DNA from: Clostridia bacterium
GTDB taxonomy: Bacteria; Bacillota; Clostridia; Christensenellales; Borkfalkiaceae
Direction: 5' to 3'
Assembly (NCBI GenBank): GCA_029054485.1
Contig: JAIDFD010000205.1
Span: forward strand, 1-5,665
DNA length: 5,665 nucleotides
How positions within the stretch are numbered: the stretch's first letter is position 1; every line of letters begins with the position of its first letter. Under the pieces are notes generated by a model. That model made no database searches and was not told the DNA's origin. It saw only the letters and a list, made by a program, of their open reading frames with translations. Of this stretch, positions 1 through 5,665 are shown one piece after another. Both the position numbers and the translations under genes were made by a program.

Positions 1-180
1 GCGGCGATACCGCAGAACGTGGAAGAGAGTACGCAAAGCTCGCCCGCGCAGTATCCGTCCGATGCGGTGATTACGACTACTACAACAGTTGACACCACAA
101 AGGCGAAGCCCGTTGCGCGCAACCGCAACGAGGACAGTAATTTCGATATAGACGGCTTTTACGACAACGCAGACTTTTAA
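1..180 (+). CDS. 3' end of an unidentified protein (C-terminal 59 residues, 5' end outside window)
   Basis: Frame 1 is open from the first base to a TAA at 178-180, giving 59 codons with no stop. The visible part is low complexity. An N-terminal stretch rich in Gln, Ser, Pro and Glu is followed by a run of five Thr residues (about residues 25-29), then a basic patch (KAKPVARNRN), and it ends in an acidic, aromatic peptide (FDIDGFYDNADF). This composition suggests an intrinsically disordered C-terminal tail after a folded domain that lies outside the window. I do not recognise the family. An acidic tail ending in Phe is reminiscent of single-stranded-DNA-binding proteins, but the DDDIPF consensus is absent, so I do not assign it. 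A strong hairpin terminator follows 16 nt after the stop, so this gene appears to end its own transcription unit. Reading frame and stop are well supported; function is unknown. Confidence 0.75.
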   Translation, partial: AAIPQNVEESTQSSPAQYPSDAVITTTTTVDTTKAKPVARNRNEDSNFDIDGFYDNADF

Positions 181-196
181 TGAAACTTAAAATTGG

Positions 197-228
197 GGCG
201 GCGCGGACATTTTGTCCGCGCCGCCTTT
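197..228 (+). terminator. Rho-independent terminator of the upstream gene
   Basis: A perfect 13-bp GC-rich stem is formed by 197-209 (GGCGGCGCGGACA) and 213-225 (TGTCCGCGCCGCC), with a 3-nt TTT loop. The stem is followed by only three T residues and then AATGCTT, so the U-tract is short. The very strong stem and the position 16 nt after a stop codon support termination. On the other strand the stem is followed by CCAATTTT, so weak bidirectional function is possible, but no minus-strand gene is seen here. Confidence 0.8.
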
Positions 229-237
229 AATGCTTGG

Positions 238-265
238 CGGTTAAATTTTTGCGCAGTCGGTTAAA
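238..265 (+). repeat. Direct repeat CGGTTAAA x2, possible operator or activator site
   Basis: The 8-mer CGGTTAAA occurs at 238-245 and again at 258-265. The starts are 20 bp apart, about two helical turns, with a 12-bp spacer. The second copy ends 4 bp before the predicted -35 hexamer. Tandem half-sites on one helix face just upstream of -35 are typical of activator binding. LytTR-type regulators use short direct repeats with 12-13 bp spacers, but these copies match that consensus only partly (GTT core). The repeat is seen directly; the regulatory role is inference, and chance recurrence in AT-rich DNA is possible. Confidence 0.35.
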
Positions 266-269
266 ACAG

Positions 270-298
270 TTGAAATTATTTAAAATATGGTTTATAAT
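270..298 (+). promoter_or_regulatory. Sigma-A/sigma-70 type promoter for the five-gene operon
   Basis: The -35 hexamer TTGAAA (270-275; one mismatch to TTGACA) and a perfect -10 hexamer TATAAT (293-298) are separated by the optimal 17 nt. Transcription would start at about 304-306, leaving a leader of roughly 48 nt before the ATG at 353. It lies just after the upstream terminator and is the only clear promoter seen ahead of the tightly packed genes, so it probably drives all five. The fit to consensus suggests a strong housekeeping promoter unless repressed. Confidence 0.8.
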
Positions 299-336
299 AT
301 TGAAAGTACGCAAGTTATTGCTTACACGACTAATTT

Positions 337-342
337 AAAAGG
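337..342 (+). promoter_or_regulatory. Ribosome binding site supporting the start at 353
   Basis: AAAAGG lies 10 nt before the ATG at 353 and is the best purine-rich Shine-Dalgarno candidate in the leader. The alternative ATG at 287 has no comparable site and lies in the promoter spacer, so this motif favours 353 as the start. Confidence 0.5.
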
Positions 343-352
343 TTTTACATTA

Positions 353-1618
353 ATGAAACTCAACGTAAACAACCTTGAAGGTAACGAAATAGCCGATGAC
401 TATTCAAGACAAGCGGCGACCCGCGGAAGGTGGGGCGAAACCTGGGACGTTTTTAAGTCTAATTTCGGCAAAATCGTTCTTATCAATATTATCATTCTGA
501 TAACCTTTGCACCCGCCATTGCAATAATGGTTTTCCGCTCAATGTACATTGCCAACCTCGGCGCAATGTATCCTTTCAACGCAAATACGGGTATCGGTTA
601 TCCCTATTATCCCGACGTGCAGGGGCTTGCGGAAAATATACATCTGACCGCTGATCTGCTGTTTTATTCGCTCTTGGTGGTTGCGGGATTTATCGCGGCT
701 ATAGGACTTTCGGGCGGGGCGTATTCTATTAAAAAGATGTTGGGCACGCACGGTAAGTTTTCGATTAAAGGCTTTTTCCACGGCGTAAAGGTTTGCTATT
801 TCAACACCGTTCTTCCGCTTACGATATTTATGGTTTTCCTTGTGGGAACTATGCTTTTAGGCGACTGGAAGGACTACGTCATAGCTATCGGCGAGTCGCG
901 CCACGGTCCGCTTACGGCTTATTCGTTTGCAATCATAGCAACAATTCTCGTTGGAATTTATTGCGCCTGGGTGTTTGTAGTGGGCGTAAGTTACAGGGTC
1001 AAAATCGCGCAGGTGTTCAAAAACGCGTTCGTGCTTTTGATTGGAAGTCCCCTGCAAACGGTATTTTTTGCCGCGTTTTCTATGATTCCCGTATGGCTGT
1101 TCATTATAGGTTCTGCGGTTTCGATTGTAAAAATAATTTCGTATATAGTATTCATTTTCCTCGGCTTCTCGTTTATGCTTCTCGTCTGGCTGAGCTTCAC
1201 TCAGTGGGTGCTTGATTTGTACGTTACTCCCAATATAAAGGCGGCTCAGGAAGAAGCGAAAGCCAACCTTTCTCCCAAGGAACTTGCGGCGCAAAAGCAG
1301 GAAGAGGACAAGCGTACGGCAATGGAGCTTCTTGCCGCGGGTAAGAGCGAGCTTATCGGAAAACCCATTAAGCCTATTTCCGAAGAAAACGCGATTTGCG
1401 CGATTTCCGGCGCGTTCACGCGCGAGTCGATAGGCAAGGTTTCGTCCGAACGAGAAAAACTTAAAAACGAAGTTTTATCCTACGAGCAGGAGCATATGTC
1501 CGACCCCGTTTACGCGGAGTACAATAAACTTTTCGCCGAGCGTGAAAAGGCGTTGAAGAGCGAGAGCAAAAAAGGCAAAAAGAAGAAGCTGTCGGCTGAC
1601 AACCTTCTTAAAAAATAG
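353..1618 (+). CDS. Six-TM integral membrane protein with a long charged cytoplasmic tail, function unknown
   Basis: This is a 421-residue protein starting MKLNVNNLEG. Hydrophobic segments fall at about residues 41-61, 102-124, 150-169, 190-212, 234-256 and 261-283. Basic residues cluster at the N-terminus (R19, R24, R26, K35, K40), after TM2 (K127, K128, K135, K139) and after TM4 (R215, K217, K223), predicting both termini in the cytoplasm. The 62-101 loop is outside and rich in Tyr, Pro and Gly. A hydrophilic tail of about 130 residues follows TM6, with likely helical or coiled-coil segments and a Lys-rich end (KKGKKKK). The WETW-like opening (WGETWDVFKSNFGK before TM1) and six-TM layout are loosely like Bacillota DUF624/YesL-type proteins, but I see no diagnostic motif. 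An in-frame ATG at 287 would add 22 residues but sits inside the promoter, so 353 is chosen. It is the first gene of the operon. Its TAG stop overlaps the AGGA ribosome site of the next gene. The gene is secure; the family is not. Confidence 0.88.
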   Translation: MKLNVNNLEGNEIADDYSRQAATRGRWGETWDVFKSNFGKIVLINIIILITFAPAIAIMVFRSMYIANLGAMYPFNANTGIGYPYYPDVQGLAENIHLTADLLFYSLLVVAGFIAAIGLSGGAYSIKKMLGTHGKFSIKGFFHGVKVCYFNTVLPLTIFMVFLVGTMLLGDWKDYVIAIGESRHGPLTAYSFAIIATILVGIYCAWVFVVGVSYRVKIAQVFKNAFVLLIGSPLQTVFFAAFSMIPVWLFIIGSAVSIVKIISYIVFIFLGFSFMLLVWLSFTQWVLDLYVTPNIKAAQEEAKANLSPKELAAQKQEEDKRTAMELLAAGKSELIGKPIKPISEENAICAISGAFTRESIGKVSSEREKLKNEVLSYEQEHMSDPVYAEYNKLFAEREKALKSESKKGKKKKLSADNLLKK

Positions 1619-1620
1619 GA
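1616..1620 (+). promoter_or_regulatory. Ribosome binding site of the methyltransferase gene, overlapping the upstream stop
   Basis: TAGGA contains both the TAG stop of the membrane-protein gene and an AGGA Shine-Dalgarno core, 7 nt before the ATG at 1628. This spacing is optimal, and the overlap with the stop suggests coupled translation. Confidence 0.7.
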
Positions 1621-1627
1621 ATAAAAA

Positions 1628-2347
1628 ATGGCAAATTCTTACTCTGCACTCGGCAGATGGTTTGAATATCTGAACGAAGACTGCGGCTATGAACAATGGT
1701 CGCAGTATTTAATTGAACGGCTTAAAAATCTGGGCGCAGGACCGCGCGGAGTGGATATAGGCTGCGGAAACGGCTATTTCACGCGCGCGCTTATTAAGGC
1801 GGGTTACTCCGCAGTCGGGGTGGATATTTCGCCGCAGATGCTGGACAAGGCGCAGCAACTTTCTCTTAAAGAAGGGGTGCGCGCTGAATTTTTACTCAGC
1901 GATATTACCAAACTAAAATTGAATTTCAAAGCGGATTTTGCCGTGGCGGTAAACGATTGCCTTAACTACGTTTCAAAGGACAAAATCAAAACCGCCTTTT
2001 CACGCGTTTATTCCTGCCTTAAAAAGGGCGGCGTCTTTATATTCGATATAAGTTCGCCCAACAAGCTGAAAAATATAATAGGTAACAACCTGTTCGCCGA
2101 GGACAACGATGATTTGACTTATCTCTGGTTTAACAAGTTGGACGGCGACAGGGTTGTTATGGACCTTACCTTTTTTGAAAGGCAGGGCGAAAAGTATTTA
2201 AGAAGCGATGAGCGGCATATCCAGTATATCCACGAAGAGGACGGGATTTGCGCTGCGCTTAAAGAGGTCGGCTTTGCCGTGCGAACGGAAGGACACCTCG
2301 GCAAAGACAAAACGGAGAGGATAAATTTTATCTGTACACGGCTATGA
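1628..2347 (+). CDS. Class I SAM-dependent methyltransferase
   Basis: A 239-residue protein with a Rossmann-type methyltransferase domain. Motif I is VDIGCGNGYF at 42-51, the glycine-rich S-adenosylmethionine loop. The acidic residue ending strand beta-2 is D66 (GVDIS), which should contact the ribose hydroxyls. D92 (LLSDIT) is in the adenine-contact position. Motif IV is ADFAVAVNDCLNYV at 102-115, and LKKGGVFIFDIS is the post-motif beta-5 segment. The D-x-LNYV pattern and the C-terminal half (a FFER segment, an HIQYIHEED segment and a final EVGF) resemble small Bacillota methyltransferases of the YqeM-like type. The length is usual for that group. The substrate cannot be read from the sequence and could be a small molecule, tRNA or protein. 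The protein has no signal peptide or membrane segment, so it is cytoplasmic. Its TGA stop overlaps the hslO start (ATGA, 2344-2347), which points to coupled expression. The methyltransferase fold is near certain; the specific role is not assigned. Confidence 0.95.
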   Translation: MANSYSALGRWFEYLNEDCGYEQWSQYLIERLKNLGAGPRGVDIGCGNGYFTRALIKAGYSAVGVDISPQMLDKAQQLSLKEGVRAEFLLSDITKLKLNFKADFAVAVNDCLNYVSKDKIKTAFSRVYSCLKKGGVFIFDISSPNKLKNIIGNNLFAEDNDDLTYLWFNKLDGDRVVMDLTFFERQGEKYLRSDERHIQYIHEEDGICAALKEVGFAVRTEGHLGKDKTERINFICTRL

Positions 2348-3168
2348 ACAAATTATACAAGGCTTTGATATTCGACAGGGAGGTTTCGCTTTCGGTACTC
2401 GAAACGACCGGTTTGGTGAACGATGCTATTAAAATCCACGGTTTGGACGAAAGCTCCGCTAAAACTCTGGGCAGTATGCTGACCTGCGCCGCCTATATGG
2501 CGGGTTGCCTTAAAAGCGAAAAGGGCGCGGTATCGTTGACGGTGAAGGCGGACGGAGACGCGGGAACGGTGAGCGTTTCGGGCGACGTTAACGGACATAT
2601 ACGCGGCTATATAGACGGGGCTTGCCACGGCAGGCTGAACGGGGGCTATCTTACGGTCGTCAAGGACGACGGCTTTTACCGCCCGTTTGTGGGAACCTGC
2701 GAGCTTGTCGACAACGACGTTTCGCAAAACCTTATGCAGTACTTTGACAAGAGCGAGCAAATTCCGACTGCGGTTGCCATAGGCGTAAAGTGCAGGGACG
2801 GAAAGTGTGTTGCCGCGGGCGGAGTGGTTATGCAACTTTTGCCGGGCACAAAGCAGGAAAATATGGACGCGGCGGAAGAAGCAATGCAAAACTTCGTAAG
2901 CGTTGCGGACGTAATTGAAAGGTGCGGCGCGGACGGCATTGTCAACGAAATTTTAAAAGACGCTTTAAAAGACGAAAAAATTTATCAGACTTTTCCCGAA
3001 TATAAGTGCAACTGCTCGCGTAAAAAAATAGAGGGCGTGATTTTATCCCTCGGCAAAGCCGAAGCTTTGCAAATAATCGAGGACGAGGGGCAGATAAAAG
3101 TACACTGCCATTATTGCAACTCCGACCACGTTTTTTCGGGCGCGGACGTAGATAAACTTTTTAAATAA
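2344..3168 (+). CDS. hslO: Hsp33, redox-regulated molecular chaperone
   Basis: A 274-residue protein recognisable along its whole length as Hsp33. The N-terminus (MNKLYKALIFDREV, then TTGLVNDAIKIHG) aligns with the Bacillus-type start. Family hallmarks follow: AAGGVVMQLLPG in the substrate-binding domain and the C-terminal zinc module C222-x-C224 ... C255-x-x-C258. The 33-residue step from C222 to C255 equals that between C232 and C265 in E. coli Hsp33. From family knowledge, the reduced protein binds Zn(II) and is inactive. Peroxide plus unfolding, or hypochlorous acid, oxidises the cysteines, releases zinc and exposes a holdase surface that protects unfolding proteins in the cytoplasm. All four ligands are intact, so redox switching should work. 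Seven further cysteines (including C48 and C55) lie in the N-terminal and linker regions. The start is set by the ATGA overlap with the methyltransferase gene. The nearest purine-rich site (GGAGAGG, 2314-2320) is 23 nt away, too far for normal initiation, so coupling is likely. The TPR gene follows after 3 nt. Confidence 0.98.
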   Translation: MNKLYKALIFDREVSLSVLETTGLVNDAIKIHGLDESSAKTLGSMLTCAAYMAGCLKSEKGAVSLTVKADGDAGTVSVSGDVNGHIRGYIDGACHGRLNGGYLTVVKDDGFYRPFVGTCELVDNDVSQNLMQYFDKSEQIPTAVAIGVKCRDGKCVAAGGVVMQLLPGTKQENMDAAEEAMQNFVSVADVIERCGADGIVNEILKDALKDEKIYQTFPEYKCNCSRKKIEGVILSLGKAEALQIIEDEGQIKVHCHYCNSDHVFSGADVDKLFK

Positions 3169-3171
3169 ATA

Positions 3172-4824
3172 ATGAAAAAAACTATCGGTATCGATTTATC
3201 AAGCGACAGACTTATAGGTCTTGCCGCCGATATGGTCGAAGAACACAACTATATAGGCGCGCTGAAAATGCTGAACAAGAACGCGGAATTGCATTGCAAC
3301 GACGCGGATTCTTATATGCTGTATGCTGAAATTTACGATGATATCGAGCTGTACGAAAAGAGCGTGAACAGCTGGTTCAAGTTTATCGACTGCGCCGAAG
3401 AGAGCGAACTTGCCGAAGCGTATGAGGGACTTGCCGTAGCTTTTATGAATTTGGGCAACGAGCATTTTTCCGCATACTATTACAATAAACTTTTAATCGA
3501 CACCGATGACTTGGACGCGGAGGCGCGGGGCGAGATAATTTCGTCCTTTTTAAGCCGAGACGAAAATCCGCTGAAATTTGTTTATCCCCCCAAGCTTGCG
3601 GACTACTCGGACGTGATTTCAAACGGCATTGCGCAGATGAAGCAGGGCGAGTACGAAAAAGCGGTTGAAGAGTTTGAAAAGGTGGACGAGGAAAATGACA
3701 GCTACCGCTCGGCCCGCAACTATATTGCAATGTGCAATATAATCTGCGACAAGTGCGATGAGGCGGAGGCGGAGTGCCTTGCCATTTTGAACAAATACCC
3801 CGACAATGTGCAGGCGCTGACAACGCTTGCCGCGGTCAAGACCGAACAGAAAAAGAGCGAAGAGAGCAGACTCCTCGCGCAAAAGCTTTTGTCTTTGGAC
3901 GTGACTGCAACCGATGATATTTATAAAATTGCAACAGTCTGTTGCGAAAACAAGATGCACGAAGAAGCGTATAAGCTTTTCTGCAAACTTGAACAGGAGC
4001 TTTTTTACGACAGCTCGGTAATATATTTCAAGGCGGTTTCCGCTTACAACTGCGGCAAATACGATGAGTGTTTCGCTGCATTTGACAAGCTTTTGACAGT
4101 GTATCCCGAGTCGGTTACTGCGCGTTATTTTTACGAAGCGGCGCGTGAGGGCGTGGACGGCGGCGAAGTCGGAGAGCTGAGCTATTTTTACCGCCTGCCG
4201 CAGGAGCAGCGCGAAAACGGGCTTAAAATGCTTGCCGCCTTTTCAAAGCTTTCCAAGACTGAGGCGAAAAAGCTTTTCAGCATATTAGATTTATCGGATT
4301 GCGTGCGCTGGTGCTTTGACGAAACGGACTTATCTTCGGGCGAGCTTCAATACCTTGCCGCCGAGTGTGCCGTCAAAGCGGGTCTCGACGGGATTTTATG
4401 CGATTTGTTATTGAACGCTTTTTTGCCCGACGCGCTCAAAGTTCATATCCTTACCCTTATCGGCGAGCGCAACGAGGACAACGCTTTCGGCGTTGTAATC
4501 TGCAATCTCTACAAAAGGGTGGTGTTCCGCCCCCTGCAATTAGGGCGCACTAAACGCACTCCGTTTATCGAGGCTTACGCAAGCCTTTCGGCGCACTTTG
4601 CGATAATAGACAGCGACTACGGCGAAGCCTTTGCAAAAGCGGCGGAAGAAATTTATCTGAAGCTTCAGGAAGAAGGCAGACTTACGGCGGTCGATATGAA
4701 AGCGCTGTCAGCGGCGATTTACTTTAAGTCGGGAATAACCGAGGCTAATATCACGCGCAAAAACCTTTGCGACTTTTTTGAAACCACAGAAGATAAAATT
4801 ATTTCAATTTTGGGTGAATTATGA
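3172..4824 (+). CDS. TPR-repeat protein with an uncharacterised helical C-terminal half
   Basis: A 550-residue soluble, acidic, largely alpha-helical protein with no signal peptide or membrane segment. TPR-like helix pairs are visible at about 18-115 (a MVEEHNYIGALKML unit, then AYEGLAVAFMNLGN), most clearly at 145-178 (NGIAQMKQGEYEKAVEEFEK), at 184-245 (units ending LNKYPDN and AQKLLSLD) and at 284-320 (AVSAYNCGKYDECFAAFDKL). Residues from about 335 to 550 look helical but do not match TPR; they carry hydrophobic helix pairs and a basic stretch (LYKRVVFRPLQLGRTKR). Such proteins usually scaffold protein-protein contacts; no enzyme motif is seen. The protein has 17 cysteines, high for a bacterial cytoplasmic protein. 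The start follows the hslO stop by 3 nt with no clear Shine-Dalgarno, so translation is probably coupled. M21 is an alternative start. The stop overlaps the next gene by ATGA, hinting at a matched partner. The TPR content is well supported; the biological role is unknown. Confidence 0.93.
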   Translation: MKKTIGIDLSSDRLIGLAADMVEEHNYIGALKMLNKNAELHCNDADSYMLYAEIYDDIELYEKSVNSWFKFIDCAEESELAEAYEGLAVAFMNLGNEHFSAYYYNKLLIDTDDLDAEARGEIISSFLSRDENPLKFVYPPKLADYSDVISNGIAQMKQGEYEKAVEEFEKVDEENDSYRSARNYIAMCNIICDKCDEAEAECLAILNKYPDNVQALTTLAAVKTEQKKSEESRLLAQKLLSLDVTATDDIYKIATVCCENKMHEEAYKLFCKLEQELFYDSSVIYFKAVSAYNCGKYDECFAAFDKLLTVYPESVTARYFYEAAREGVDGGEVGELSYFYRLPQEQRENGLKMLAAFSKLSKTEAKKLFSILDLSDCVRWCFDETDLSSGELQYLAAECAVKAGLDGILCDLLLNAFLPDALKVHILTLIGERNEDNAFGVVICNLYKRVVFRPLQLGRTKRTPFIEAYASLSAHFAIIDSDYGEAFAKAAEEIYLKLQEEGRLTAVDMKALSAAIYFKSGITEANITRKNLCDFFETTEDKIISILGEL

Positions 4825-5642
4825 AACTTTACGATTTTGACGGAATGTTTGATGAAAAACTTGCCGACTATCTGAAAAAGAACTCGGGCAAGCACAAAGA
4901 GAGCGAGTGGGAGGACATAATCCCCGCGCTCTACAAAAAATTCGGCGATACCTTTATAAAATCCGTCGGCGACACTCCCAACGGGTTTTATGCCAAAATG
5001 ACCGATGGCGAGCTTGTCAAAGCTCTTTCAACCCATTTGAAGCAGGGCGTACCCGTATCCGAGTTCTTGTGCAACGCAATTGAGAGCAGAAACGCGGTTA
5101 AGCTTTTACTTCCTCTTTTGGACGGAAGCGAAGGGGAGCGCGACTACGCTATTAATTTAATAGGCGCGGATAAAGATGCTATCGGCAAATATTTTGAAAT
5201 GTTGCTCGATGAAAACAGCTCGGAAGATTTAAAAAACAGGTGCGTAGATTACATAAAGGAAAACGCCGACCTCGTTTTAGAGCGTGCGGTTGAAAACTAT
5301 AATAAAAACCGCGAGCGCGAGTATATGCTTGAAATTATGTCGCGTTGTAAGGTGCGTTCGGACAAGGTGTTCGATATTCTTTTAAAGGAATTTCGCACCG
5401 ACCCCGAAAATCTGCCGATGCACGCTAGCTATCTTGCCGCCTACGGCGACGAGCGCGCGCTTGAATATCTACTCGATAAAATAGACGAAGAGGGGATAAC
5501 CTTTATCGAGTATCAGGAGCTTAAATTCGCAATCGAGGCACTCGGCGGCGAGTATACGAAAAAACGCGATTTTTCAAACGACCCCTATTTTCAACTGATA
5601 AAATCGGGCGGCGGCGATATTTTCGGCGGGATTAAAAATTAA
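4821..5642 (+). CDS. Alpha-helical, HEAT-like repeat protein of unknown function
   Basis: A 273-residue acidic, soluble protein starting MKLYDFDGMF. From about residue 90 onward it reads as paired amphipathic helices. The best HEAT-like unit is at about 208-244 (YGDERALEYLLDKID, then IEALGGE), matching the family pattern of a residue pair list leading to an AL-x-x-LG helix. Weaker units precede it (a YAINLIGADKDAIGKYFEML segment). The C-terminus (254-273) is a distinctive tail, DPYFQLIK followed by Gly-rich GGGDIFGG. No catalytic motif is seen. The ATG overlaps the TGA of the TPR gene (4821-4824). GGGTGA at 4812-4817 is only 3 nt from the start, too close for a standard site, so coupling to upstream translation is probable. 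It is the last gene of the visible operon. Overlap with the TPR gene suggests co-production and perhaps a complex. The gene is real on coding quality and overlap; its function is unassigned, and the HEAT assignment is tentative. Confidence 0.88.
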   Translation: MKLYDFDGMFDEKLADYLKKNSGKHKESEWEDIIPALYKKFGDTFIKSVGDTPNGFYAKMTDGELVKALSTHLKQGVPVSEFLCNAIESRNAVKLLLPLLDGSEGERDYAINLIGADKDAIGKYFEMLLDENSSEDLKNRCVDYIKENADLVLERAVENYNKNREREYMLEIMSRCKVRSDKVFDILLKEFRTDPENLPMHASYLAAYGDERALEYLLDKIDEEGITFIEYQELKFAIEALGGEYTKKRDFSNDPYFQLIKSGGGDIFGGIKN

Positions 5643-5644
5643 AT

Positions 5645-5665
5645 AAAAAAGGCGCGGAACTGAAA
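5645..5665 (+). terminator. Possible left half of the operon terminator, cut by the window edge
   Basis: Just after the TAA at 5640-5642 comes an A-rich run and then GGCGCGGAAC (5651-5660). GGCGCGGA also forms part of the left arm of the terminator at 197-225. An A-tract followed by a GC-rich arm right after a stop is typical of the start of an intrinsic terminator. The right arm would lie beyond base 5665, so this cannot be confirmed here. Confidence 0.3.

Noticed and set aside
181..352. Possible riboswitch, small RNA or tRNA in the intergenic region
   Set aside because: Beyond the terminator hairpin, direct repeat and promoter, the remaining sequence is short and AT-rich with no conserved riboswitch or tRNA structure. 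The predicted leader is only about 48 nt.
793..1215. 140-residue open frame on the plus strand inside the membrane-protein gene
   Set aside because: It is out of frame with a clearly coding membrane protein, its composition is Arg/Cys/Ser-heavy with no domain, and it has no ribosome site. It is a shadow frame.
2353..2889. 178-residue minus-strand open frame opposite hslO
   Set aside because: It is antisense to an unmistakable Hsp33 sequence, and its product is rich in Arg, His and Ala with no recognisable domain. It arises from codon bias on the coding strand.
3172..3201. IGIDLSS at the TPR protein N-terminus, similar to an actin/Hsp70-like ATPase phosphate-1 motif
   Set aside because: No further ATPase-fold motifs follow, and the sequence passes directly into TPR-like helices.
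3733..3756. C-x3-C-x2-C motif (C188, C192, C195) in the TPR protein, resembling a radical-SAM iron-sulfur motif
   Set aside because: It lies within a TPR-type helix pair, and no radical-SAM barrel features (such as a following GGE-like motif) are present, so it is probably coincidental.
3443..3823. 126-residue minus-strand open frame rich in Pro, Cys and Arg opposite the TPR gene
   Set aside because: The composition is that of antisense coding DNA, and the plus strand carries clear TPR repeats.

Overview
This window looks like ordinary bacterial chromosome, most likely from a low-to-moderate-GC member of the Bacillota (Clostridia-like). Taxonomy is inferred from the Bacillus-type Hsp33, a canonical sigma-A promoter, AT-rich intergenic DNA, AGGA/AAGG ribosome binding sites and a compact co-directional operon. 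I cannot place it more precisely. I see no insertion sequence, phage gene, CRISPR array, tRNA or rRNA. The genetic code appears standard: TGA is used as a stop and TGG for Trp.

Layout, all on the plus strand. (1) Bases 1-180 are the 3' end of a gene that starts outside the window. It encodes a disordered Thr/Pro/Ser-rich tail with an acidic, aromatic C-terminus. (2) Bases 197-228 form a strong hairpin terminator that isolates this gene. (3) Bases 238-298 hold an 8-bp direct repeat and then a near-consensus promoter (TTGAAA, 17 nt, TATAAT). (4) Five genes follow with almost no space between them: a six-TM membrane protein with a long Lys-rich cytoplasmic tail (353-1618), a class I SAM methyltransferase (1628-2347), the redox-regulated chaperone Hsp33/hslO (2344-3168), a TPR protein (3172-4824) and an alpha-helical, HEAT-like protein (4821-5642). 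Two junctions are 4-bp ATGA overlaps and the other two gaps are 9 and 3 nt. The set therefore looks like one transcription unit with translational coupling. (5) The last 23 bases contain what may be the left arm of the operon's terminator, cut by the window edge.

How the genes work together is inference. Hsp33 is the only product with a well-established role: it is a holdase activated by oxidative unfolding. The membrane protein and the two helical-repeat proteins have no function I can name. The TPR and HEAT-like genes overlap and are both protein-interaction scaffolds, so they may act as a pair. The most useful specific point is that the membrane protein should start at 353. The ATG at 287 lies inside the promoter, upstream of the predicted transcription start. 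I found no convincing evidence of a new defence, mobile or RNA system. The most interesting parts are the uncharacterised scaffold pair next to hslO and the promoter-proximal direct repeat.
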